NCBI RefSeq assembly: GCF_033115175.1
Contig: NC_084834.1
Span: forward strand, 123,376,275 to 123,440,274
Length of the DNA: 64,000 nucleotides
Source of the DNA: Lepus europaeus
Taxonomy: Eukaryota > Chordata > Mammalia > Lagomorpha > Leporidae
Direction of reading: 5' to 3'
The first letter of the stretch is position 1; the number at the start of each line of letters is the position of its first letter. Below the pieces are notes generated by a model that searched no databases, was not told where the DNA came from, and saw nothing but the letters and a program-made list of their open reading frames with translations. Positions 56,425 through 64,000 of the stretch are shown here, piece after piece. The position numbers and the translations under genes were made by a program.

Positions 56425-57411
56425 ATTGTAGATAATTTATGTTTTTTTTTTTTGCTGTGGTGTTTTTTTCTCGTTATACTATGCCTCTAGATTAAGTGGG
56501 CTGTCTGCTTTGATGGATCCTTAGAGGCTGTGATGCGTGTGGCCAGAGCTCTATTGATTCTTTAGGTTTAAGGGTGTGCCAAAGATGACTCAGCCAGATT
56601 GTTCTCTCTCTTGCTTTCTCTCTCTCTCTTTTTTTTCTTTCTTTCTTTTTTTTTGACTCAGTTTGGAAGTAATTCTGCACAGCCTAGTGGAATTGAGGGT
56701 AGTTGAAATCTAGCCTCTGTGGGTATTCTTTGATCTACCCCTGGGACCACAGTAAGTTTATGGAGCCCTCAATGTGTTCTCAAATTTCTCCAGAGTCCCA
56801 AGGTTACAGAGTTTGTGTACTCGGTGAGTTCGCTCACCCCCCTCCCTCAGATTTTCACAGTCTCAGATAGTTAGCTCCACCTACTTTCACTAGATTCTAA
56901 CCTCCTGTTATTTCTCCCGACCAGAGTCGAGTTTTTCTGCCTGGCTACTTGCGGTTGCAGTTTTACATATGTAAAATGGCGCCTGCTCTTTGTCTTGTTC
57001 GGCTTTGTAAGGTGAGTGGAGAGAAAGGCTAGTGTCCGTTCCCAATCTCCTTATTAATTCATTTTTTTTCTCTCCTCCAGTCAGCCTGGTGACCTTTCCC
57101 CAGTGGGGTCTCAGGCCTCTGCCTTTCCCCGTGAATGTCTCATATTTCTGAGGTTTTTGTCTTACCTCCTGTTCCCGTGCTGGCAAGATTCTGTGGCTTG
57201 GCTACCGCAGCTGGGCTTCCACATGGTGGGCTCCCCGTAGGTCCTCTGTGTCACATCCACTAGATCCTGAGGTGTTTCCTCTGCAGTTTTTTTCTTGAGA
57301 CTTTTCCTGAGGCTACAGTAACTCCACTTTTAGTAAACAATCATTTCCGGGACTATTGGTGCGCGCCCTCACTATCCTCCATCTTGGCTCTGCCCCCAGT
57401 GAAAGGTCTTT

Positions 57412-58700
57412 ATTTCACCTTCATTCACAAATGAGAGATTTGCAGGATATAATATTCTGGGCTGGCAGTTTTTCTCTCTTAGTACCTGGGCTGTGTCTCA
57501 CCATTCCCTCCTACCTTGTAGGGTTTCTGATGAGAAATCTGCTGTGAGTCTAATTGGAGATCCTCTGAGAGTAATCTGACGTTTCTCTCTTGCACATTTT
57601 AGGATCTTTTCTTTCTGTTTCACCTTGGTGAGTTTGATTACAACGTGTCATGGGGAGGATCTCTTTTGGTCATATTTACTAGGAGTTCTATGAGCTACCT
57701 GTACTAGGATATCTCTGTCCTTCTCCAAACACAGAAAGTTCTCTTCAAGTATCTCACTAAAAAGGCCTTTTAATCCTTTCTCTCTCTCCATGCCTTCAGG
57801 AACTTCTAGAACTCGAATGTTGGGTTTTTTAATAGCATCCTGTAGATTCTGAACAATATTTTTTAGATTTCTAATTTCCTCTTCTTTTCTTTGGTTTGAC
57901 TGTATACTTTGCTGTGCTCTGTCTTCTAATTCTGATATTCTCTCTTCTGTTTTACTGACTCTGTTTTTTAGGCTCTCTAATGTGTTTGCCATTTGATCTA
58001 TTGAGTTCTTTATCTCATTTTGATTTCACTATCACACTTTACTGTTCTACCAGTTTCTGCATTTCATTTTGATTCCTCCTTAATATTCCATTTTCTCGAA
58101 GGAGATTTTCTATCCTGCCCAGTAAGGAGTTCCGTAGCTCAAGCATTTGTTTTTGAAAACTACTAATTGTTCTTATAAATGTTTTGAAATCCGTATCTTG
58201 CATTTCTTCCATCTCATCATCTTCCTTTTTTTTTCTTTTTTTTTTTTTGACAGGCAGAGTGGACAGTGAGAGAGAGAGACAGAGAGAAAGGTCTTCCTTT
58301 TGCTGTTGGTTCACCCTCCAATGGCCACCATGGTAGGCACGCTGCGGCCGGCACGCCACGCTGATCCGATGGCAGGAGCCAGGGGCTTATCCTGGTCTCC
58401 CATGGGGTGCAGGGCACAAGCACTTGGGCCATCCTCCACTGCACTCCCTGGCCACAGCAGAAAGCTGGACTGGAAGAGGGGCAACCGGGACAGGATCGGT
58501 GCCCCTACTGGGACTAGAACCCAGTGTGCCAGCGCCGCAAGGTGGAGGATTAGCCTAGTGAGCCGCGGTGCCGGCCTCCATCTCATCATCTTCATAATCT
58601 CGGCTTGGGGTGTCTTGTTCATTTGGGGTTGTTAAAATGTCTTCCTTGTTCTTGTTTCCTCAGTTTCTGTGTTTGTTGCTTGGCATTGTGGAGATATCCT
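57412..58700 (-). pseudogene. ORF1 remnant of L1-X (N-terminal and middle part)
   Basis: Coiled coil and RNA-binding middle (57648-57992: MANTLESLKNRVSKTEERISELED), upstream coiled-coil start 58039-58210, and N-terminus 58594-58700 beyond the SINE. Frames are interrupted by stops. Confidence 0.75.
58225..58576 (-). mobile_element. CSINE2-type SINE inside ORF1 of L1-X
   Basis: Full-length reverse SINE with perfect target duplication tccatctcatcatcttc at 58208-58224 and 58577-58593. ORF1 reads across once removed. Confidence 0.95.
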
Positions 58701-59703
58701 TTGGATTCTTCTTCCCTAGATGTGGTGTTTTTTCTTGTTATACTATGACTGTATTAAGTGGACTTCTGCTTTTGATGGAGCCTTAGAGGCTTGAGCTGGG
58801 TGTGGCCAGAGAGCTCTGTTTGGTTCCTCAGGATTAAGGGTGTGCCAAAGGTGACAATCCCAGGTTAGGTGTGGTAAATCTCTCTTTTTTTGATTCAAAA
58901 GGGAAGCAATTCTGCACAGCTGAGTGGAATTGAAGGTAGTTAGCAGGCGAAAGATACACCCACAGGAGCCAGAGATTGGAAGCTCTTTCCCAAGGACCAC
59001 ACAGGGAATCTCTGCTGCCCTCAGTGTGGGCTCCAATTCTCCTGCAGTCTCCCACTGGGTTGCCAGGGTTACCAAATTGTAGCGTCTCTAGAGAGTACTC
59101 ATGTGAATTCCGTGAGTTCTGTCACCCACCATCTCTTTTTTCACAGTCTCAGTTCATTAGCACCACACATTCACTAGGTCCTAATCTCTTGTTATTTCAC
59201 CCCCCACCCAGAGTCAGGTTTTTCTGCTTGGCTGAAGGCAGGTGCAGACCTGAGGTTGCCCCGCTTATGACATATGTGCAAAATGGTGCCTGCTCCTTGT
59301 CTTGTTCACCTATGAGAGGTGAGTGGAGAGAGAGAAACTCGTGTCTGTATCAGTCCCTTTTTTTCCCCTCTCTCTCCTAGTTAGCCTGGTGAACTTTTCC
59401 CCATGGAGTTTCAAGCCTTGTTCCCTCTAGTCTCCTCTTTCCGCTTCTCTGCTGGTGTCTCGGGCTATTGAGGGTCGGCTTACCTCGCGTTCCAGCACTG
59501 GTGCGTTGATTCTGCCCTGGTGTCCAGAACTACGAGCTCCCATGCTCTTCACGCAGATCCACTGTGAATCACTAGTTCTGGAAGAGTTTCCTCTGCTGTT
59601 TCTTCCCCTACTCTTCCTTGAACCTGCAGCATCTCTACTTTTATTAAACAGTCTGTTCTCAGACTACCAGTGTGCTCCCTTCCTATTCTGCCATCTTGCC
59701 CAG
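58701..59703 (-). promoter_or_regulatory. 5'UTR of L1-X
   Basis: Collinear with the 5'UTR at 37265-38156, including 'ctgcacctgc/aggttgccc' and terminal GGCAAGATGGCAG (59689-59701). The YY1-type word has one change relative to the L1 at 38 kb. Confidence 0.7.
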
Positions 59704-59711
59704 GGCTATAC

Positions 59712-60034
59712 TTTTTTTTTTGACAGACAGAGTGGACAGTGACAGAGAGAAATGTAGAGAAAGGTCTTCCTCTTCTGTTGCTTCATGCCCCAATGGCCAC
59801 TGCGGCCAGCGCACTATGCTGATCCGAAGCCAGGAGCCAGGTGCTTCTCCTAGTCTCCCATTTGGGTGCAGGAACCAAACACTTGGGCCATCCTCCACTG
59901 CACTCCCAGGCCACAGCAGAGAGTTGTTCTGGAAGAGGAGAAATTGGAACAGAATCCAGCAACCGACCAGGACTAGAACCTGGGGTGATGGCACCACAAG
60001 CAGAAGATTAGCCTATTAAGCCGCAGTGCGGGCC
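59712..60034 (-). mobile_element. CSINE2-type SINE between the L1-X 5' end and its right flank
   Basis: Full-length but diverged SINE (poly-T, TTGACAGACAGAGTGGACAG, head ending GCAGTGCGGGCC). It is preceded by cagggctatac after the L1-X terminus and followed by the L1-X target-like word at 60036. Its own best target repeat is only tatact (59707 and 60041). Confidence 0.9.
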
Positions 60035-60054
60035 TCTCATTATACTATTTTTTT

Positions 60055-60375
60055 AACGCTTTATTTATGAATTTGAAATGTAGATTTACATAGAGGGAGA
60101 GAGTGAGGGAAAGAGAAGTCATCTTTCCACTGGTTCACTCCTGAAAGTGCCACAACAGGCGAGCTGTGCCTATCCACATCCTTGAGCCAGGAGCTTCTTC
60201 CAGGTCTCCCCTGTAGGTACAGAGGCCCAAGGTTGTCAGCCACCTTGTCCTGCTTTTCCAGGCCATAACAGAGAGCTGGATCGGAAGTCAAGCAGCTGGC
60301 TCTCGAACCAGTGCCCATATGGGATCCCAGCACGGCAGGTGGCAGCTTTACCTGCTATGCCACGGTGCTGGCCCC
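60055..60375 (-). mobile_element. C-type SINE (shares private variants with the SINE at 63806)
   Basis: Reverse orientation; carries the unusual run acaggcgagctgtgcctatc (60147-60166), absent from other SINEs here but identical in the element at the right edge. Confidence 0.9.
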
Positions 60376-60377
60376 TC

Positions 60378-60510
60378 CGTGATGTGTTGATACGTGCTTC
60401 CATTTCTGAAATGAAACCAAGAAGAACGCTGGAAAGACTCATCGTTGAAACTAGGTTTCTTTATTGGGTAAACCCTTAGAAAGGCATACTTTAATTTCCT
60501 TGTTTTAGGT
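60378..60510 (-). repeat. USP17-like 3' flank, related to 63187-63325
   Basis: 'aagaagaacgctggaaagactcat' region aligns with 'aagaagaatgctggagagactgat' (63232), and 'cccttagaaaggcata' with 'cccttataaaggcaca'. Contains a minus-strand AATAAA (60460-60465), a possible poly(A) signal for the USP17-like gene, about 830 bp past its stop. Confidence 0.6.
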
Positions 60511-61296
60511 TTACAGTTTGTAATGGTTTACTTTATTTCAAACATGGCACACACACACACACACACCCACACACTCACACACACCTGTTTGAAAACACAT
60601 TTCACAGTTAACTCTCATAATGCAATTCATTAAGGACAGAGGTCATGTGTGGAGGTTAGTACACTGTGATTTCCGTTGTGAATTTAACAAACACAAACGG
60701 TGGCAATTCTGGAGGACTAAGGGCTCCTGTTCAGTAGCATGGGATGACCACACAATGTTGTTGATGCTTAAAGACAACGGTTGATTTCCAGAGGCTCCTA
60801 GGAGGTCAAACGAAACTGCCAGGGACTGTGACAACCTGAGGCCATACCTTGTGGTAAGAGAGAGGGCCATGAGGTTCGGTTCGCCCTGGCTATTGACTTC
60901 GAGAAATCTGTCACCAGACTTCCATGAGAGGTGATGGAGAGGAAAGCATGAAGCATTGTGGTTTGTAGCCCAACGAGAAGGAGGCCGGTACTCCCCATCT
61001 TTCTCAGCGGCATCAGAATGCCTTCATGAAGCACAGAGTTCTGTGCCTGCAATCTCAACAATCGCTTAGTGACACGCGGTAAAGCTCACATCTCTATCCA
61101 ACCTTGTGGCCTCACACAAAACACAGTGTCTCAGCCCTTGCCAATGCAGGAGACATATCCATTTGGTTCCAACCTAAGATTCCAATTCCCCCTTAGGACA
61201 GTTAATAAGGACAAACCCTTTGCACTTGCAACTCCAAACACGGAACTCGTGCACTGTCACCCAACCACATAACCGGGACGTACTCTTTCACTAACA
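60511..61296. other. 3' flank of the USP17-like gene, CA repeat and possible old L1 3'UTR
   Basis: (CA)n at about 60548-60585. 60610-60680 ('cattaaggacaga', 'agtacactgtgatttccgtt', 'gaatttaacaa') resembles the L1 3'UTR and may be an ancient fragment. The rest is probably 3'UTR. Confidence 0.5.
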
Positions 61297-62895
61297 TCAC
61301 CGGAACAGCAACAACAGAGGCCTCTTGGCATGTTTGTTCTTCCTCTTGGGGGGTTTGCTCCTTCCTCCCAGACGAGGGAGGTTGCCAGGATTCATGGCCA
61401 CCTGCTCAGCGATGTGCCCAGCTGCCCCGTGCAGCAGGGACCTTTCCTGGTCAGGATGGTGCTTCCTCATCCCTGCGGCAGATCTTGCCTGGTGAATGAC
61501 GATCGCATTGCCAGGCAGCGTGGGCTCCACTATCCTGAGGCTGAGTGCGCTTGTTGGTCGGTTCTGGGCTCGGAGGGATTGCCACTGATCGAAGGTGAAT
61601 TCCTGAGTTGTTTGCTCCAAGTGCTCCTCGGACTCTGCAGCTTCACTAGGGGAAGGCCTTTCCAGCTCTCCTGGTGTGTGCTGGCCGTGTGTGTTGTCAG
61701 CCTCAAAGTCGGATGGTCCCCTGCCTGGAGACACTGTCCCATGTTCTCCTCCAAATCCACTCTTCCGCACATAAAACAGCACGTAGGCCCTTTGATTCAG
61801 GACACAAGTGATGTCACAGGCAGTTACCTTAGCGTCATCCATTTTATACCAGTGGCCAGTGCCAGCTTTGACATAGCAGAAGTAGTGTCCTGATTGACAC
61901 CTGCGGCCAACATGGACGAGAACCGCATAGAGAACATAGTGCAGTGGCCTCCCGTTCTGCTGAGACATGTAAGGTCTCATGTCCAGGCACTCGGGATAGT
62001 GCACTTGTCCTCCGAGTTTCTCACCCGTGAAAGCAGAAAACCGTTTCAATACCAAGAGAAGCACGTCGCCAGCCGATTGCAAGGTGAGTGTCTTGGAAGC
62101 AGCTGTCTTCTTTAGGCAGGTAGCACAGTGATAGGCGTTTTCTCCATCCAGCTCTTCAGGTTGCACCAAGTGCTGCAAAGCTTGCTCCACACTGTCAGCT
62201 GTCTGGATATCCAACGCGATCTCCAGGTAAGGGTCCAAGGTGTCTGAGATGCCTTGGCACTGGAGACATTGGATTTGAGACCTCCAGTGTCCTCCAAATA
62301 GCTGCTGGGATGGAGCTTTGTCCTCTTGGGGAGCCACCGCGTTCATGAGCCCAGGCAGACCTGCTGCCTTCAGGACATCCAGAGCAAACATCAGAAATTC
62401 GTGGGCGTCTTCCTGCCTGTTTGTGTGAAAGCCAGCAGCCAGCACTTGACAGGGCTGGATCACGTCCCCAGGACTGTGGAGGGCCCCGAGAAAGTGAGTT
62501 TCCACGGCACACAGAATGCAGCGATCCGCGCGACGGCAGCTTTGAGAATGCACCTGGGACAGCATATAGTTGGCGAGGGGTGGGGTGTACGTGAGACACT
62601 GCAGGGCTGCATTCAGGTAGCAGGTGTTGCCCGTATTCTGCAGACCGGCCCCAATGCCATAAGGTCTCTTCCAGCTGCAGCTCAGAGAAGCTCCTCCGCT
62701 GGGAGCCAGATGGGTCGGCCCCGAAGCCAAATCACTTTGCAGCTGGAGCTCTTTCTGAGGTGAGGCTGGTGATTTCCCTGGGAGACAAACACCACAATGA
62801 GCATCATCCCCATCGGAGTTAGAATGTGCAAGTGGGAGTTTGTGCAAGTCATTCAAGTGGAACTCACCTTGCTTGAGAGGTGAAGCAGCCATCAT
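61297..62895 (-). CDS. USP17-like ubiquitin-specific protease, apparently intact
   Basis: A single-exon open frame of 532 codons; the start is the tandem ATG at 62893-62895 (G at -3), not the in-frame GTG further out. Human USP17L2 has 530 residues, so length is normal. USP domain: Cys box GLQNTGNTCYLN (Cys92), QEDAHEFL about residue 162, a zinc ribbon Cys210/213 and Cys257/260, His box GHYFCYV (His337), and WYKMDD with the acidic third residue (353/354). The C-terminal tail is variable, ending in basic KRKNKHAKR, like the KGKNKHSKR end of the human protein. The family cleaves ubiquitin and affects cell proliferation, migration and ER-localised RCE1. Primate and mouse homologues (USP17L, Dub) are multi-copy, cytokine-inducible and polymorphic. 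No stop or frameshift is seen. Two decayed relatives lie at 18.4 and 29 kb on the same strand. Confidence 0.9.
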   Translation of the reverse strand: MMAASPLKQGEFHLNDLHKLPLAHSNSDGDDAHCGVCLPGKSPASPQKELQLQSDLASGPTHLAPSGGASLSCSWKRPYGIGAGLQNTGNTCYLNAALQCLTYTPPLANYMLSQVHSQSCRRADRCILCAVETHFLGALHSPGDVIQPCQVLAAGFHTNRQEDAHEFLMFALDVLKAAGLPGLMNAVAPQEDKAPSQQLFGGHWRSQIQCLQCQGISDTLDPYLEIALDIQTADSVEQALQHLVQPEELDGENAYHCATCLKKTAASKTLTLQSAGDVLLLVLKRFSAFTGEKLGGQVHYPECLDMRPYMSQQNGRPLHYVLYAVLVHVGRRCQSGHYFCYVKAGTGHWYKMDDAKVTACDITCVLNQRAYVLFYVRKSGFGGEHGTVSPGRGPSDFEADNTHGQHTPGELERPSPSEAAESEEHLEQTTQEFTFDQWQSLRAQNRPTSALSLRIVEPTLPGNAIVIHQARSAAGMRKHHPDQERSLLHGAAGHIAEQVAMNPGNLPRLGGRSKPPKRKNKHAKRPLLLLFR

Positions 62896-63186
62896 GTCTC
62901 CAGGAGCCACTGTCACAAGGCAGCAAGATGCTTCCGTCTCTCAGACTGTCCTCCAAGGTTCACCCGGTCGGTCCTCTCCCCGCACCTTTTCTAGTCCACA
63001 CTGCACGCCACACCCTGGACCTGCTACAGGACCCACCCATCAGCTTCCAGCCCTTCATGGGATTAGGGGCCTTAGGGTGTGGTCTCACGCCCTGACAGCC
63101 TCTGGGGCTTTAGCCACTTGATTACACTACCAGGGGAAGATGCATGTGAAGGATGCGGCTTTCATCTGCCTCGTGGAACTTGGTTG
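62896..63186 (-). promoter_or_regulatory. 5' flank of the USP17-like gene
   Basis: GC-moderate sequence directly upstream of the start codon, free of young repeats. Presumably 5'UTR and proximal promoter; no TATA or specific factor site could be assigned with confidence. Confidence 0.4.
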
Positions 63187-63325
63187 CCATGATGTGCTTC
63201 TAGGTGCCTTGGAGTTCTTCAAGGAACACAAAGAAGAATGCTGGAGAGACTGATGGCTGAAAGCAGGTTGTTGTGTTTCTTTTTTGGAGCCCTTATAAAG
63301 GCACATTTTCACTTTTTTTCGTTTT
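63187..63325 (-). repeat. Duplicate of the 60378-60510 segment, upstream of the gene
   Basis: Aligned in the same orientation over about 130 bp with the segment downstream of the gene, 2.8 kb away. Such flanking repeats are expected if USP17-like units are arranged head to tail. Confidence 0.6.
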
Positions 63326-63445
63326 GCAATTATTTACATATTCTCCAAAGAAGCTTTTGAGGTATGGAATACAACCCTTCCAACCCTTCTCTTCATTCAT
63401 CTGCCATTCCCCGTCCCATTCTCCACTACGATATATTTTCTTCTT

Positions 63446-63505
63446 TGTAAATGTGTATTTATTTATTTGAAAGCTAGTGTTACACAGATCGAGGAGAGGC
63501 AGAGT

Positions 63506-63547
<42 letters not shown>

Positions 63548-63797
63548 TCCATCCGATTACTCCCTCCCCAACTGGCCCCAACGGCCAGAGCTGCACCAAT
63601 GCGGAGCCAGGAGCTAGGAGCTTGCTCCATGTCTCCCATGCGGGTACAGGTGGCCAAGGGCTTGGGCCATCTTCTCCTGCTATCCAAGGCCATAACAGAG
63701 AGCTGGATTGGAAGTGGATCTCAAACCAGCGCCCATATGGGTTGCCGGCGGCATTTCAGGACAGGGCTTTAACCCACTGCACCACAGCCACGGCCCC
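63446..63797 (-). mobile_element. C-type SINE with GA tract
   Basis: Reverse orientation: 'gtatttatttatttgaaagc' at the left, GA run at 63516-63544, 'aacccactgcaccacagccacggccc' at the right. Confidence 0.92.
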
Positions 63798-63805
63798 TAT
63801 ACTAC

Positions 63806-63899
63806 TTTTCTAAGATTTACATATCAATTTGAAAGGTGCAGTTAATTAGAGGCACTGGGAGGGAAGCAAGAAGGGATTAGGAGTGAAAGAGATAGGGAC

Positions 63900-63946
<47 letters not shown>

Positions 63947-64000
63947 CCTTCCACTGGTTCATTCCCGAAATTGCCACGACAGGCGAGCTGTGCCTATCCA
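63806..64000 (-). mobile_element. C-type SINE, truncated by window edge
   Basis: Begins 'ttctaagatttacatatcaatttgaaag', GA run 63906-63942, and ends at the edge within acaggcgagctgtgcctatc. The flank 'ctatactacttttctaag' resembles 'ttatactatttttttaacg' before the SINE at 60055, so both SINE and flank seem duplicated. Confidence 0.88.

Larger units (their letters stand above)
49748..57398 (-). mobile_element. Full-length L1-6 inside ORF1 of L1-X
   Basis: Perfect 13-bp target duplication gtgaaaggtcttt at 49735-49747 and 57399-57411 defines the insertion; removing it rejoins ORF1 of L1-X. The 3'UTR (49748 to about 51190) has the tandem-duplicated unit also seen at 7271. ORF2 lies at about 51190-55305 and is broken by several shifts and a SINE. 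ORF1 is 55390-56424, 5'UTR 56425-57398 beginning (sense) with GGGGGCAGAGCCAAGATGGA. Confidence 0.9.
40059..59703 (-). mobile_element. Full-length L1-X, split by nested insertions
   Basis: One L1 of about 6.9 kb spread over 19.6 kb. Pieces in genomic order: 3'UTR and ORF2 C-terminus 40059-41631; ORF2 about 43200-46461; ORF1 C-terminal end 49566-49747; rest of ORF1 57412-58224 and 58594-58700; 5'UTR to 59703, ending in minus-strand GGCAAGATGGCAG. Each gap is filled by a separate younger element. The left flank ctcaatatactatttttt (40041-40058) recurs with one change at 60036-60053 (ctcattatactatttttt), supporting a single insertion. ORF2 and ORF1 carry many stops and shifts. Confidence 0.75.

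Overview
This window is mammalian nuclear DNA from a lagomorph, most likely European rabbit (Oryctolagus) or a close relative. The diagnostic evidence is the repeat content: many tRNA-derived C-type SINEs (CSINE) with the lagomorph head and GACAGGCAGAGTGGACAGT-type body, and long L1 elements with a G-rich 3'UTR. About two thirds of the window is retroelement. No bacterial, plasmid, phage or CRISPR features are present.

Layout. 1-2.0 kb: old L1 with two SINEs. 2.1-4.5 kb: last three coding exons of a KRAB C2H2 zinc-finger gene on the + strand, resembling primate ZNF705. 6.6-8.5 kb: three retroinsertions stacked on one target site. 9.5-10.3 kb: CpG-rich block. 10.65-14.17 kb: processed AEBP2 pseudogene (minus), lying inside one copy of a diverged duplication (about 9.96-14.84 kb versus 15.9-17.1 kb). 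18.4-19.5 kb: decayed USP17-like pseudogene A, carrying a 35-nt U2 snRNA fragment and broken by a 5.3-kb class I endogenous retrovirus (19540-24880, minus, tRNA-His-type primer site, pol not found). 25.6-26.45 kb: second CpG-rich block. 28.98-29.8 kb: USP17-like pseudogene B, cut off by an 8.3-kb L1. 40.06-59.7 kb: one full-length L1 (L1-X) whose body is split by three younger L1s and a SINE. 61.3-62.9 kb: an apparently intact single-exon USP17-like deubiquitinase gene on the minus strand, followed by duplicated flanking sequence that suggests a tandem array continuing past the window.

Only two loci look able to make host protein: the ZNF705-like gene (its KRAB-A exon lies outside the window) and the USP17-like gene. 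In primates ZNF705 and USP17L genes lie together in the segmentally duplicated, defensin-rich 8p23.1 region, so I infer the window is the lagomorph counterpart or a related subtelomere-type duplicated region. No defensin exon was recognised here.

Most unusual observation: two separate L1 copies (29.8-38.2 kb and 46.5-49.6 kb) share a 3'UTR in which about 0.5 kb of ordinary L1 sequence is replaced by 1.8 kb or more containing retroviral gag nucleocapsid-like and env-like sequence. This implies an L1 lineage that acquired retroviral sequence and then kept retrotransposing. The window holds three structurally distinct L1 3'UTR types.
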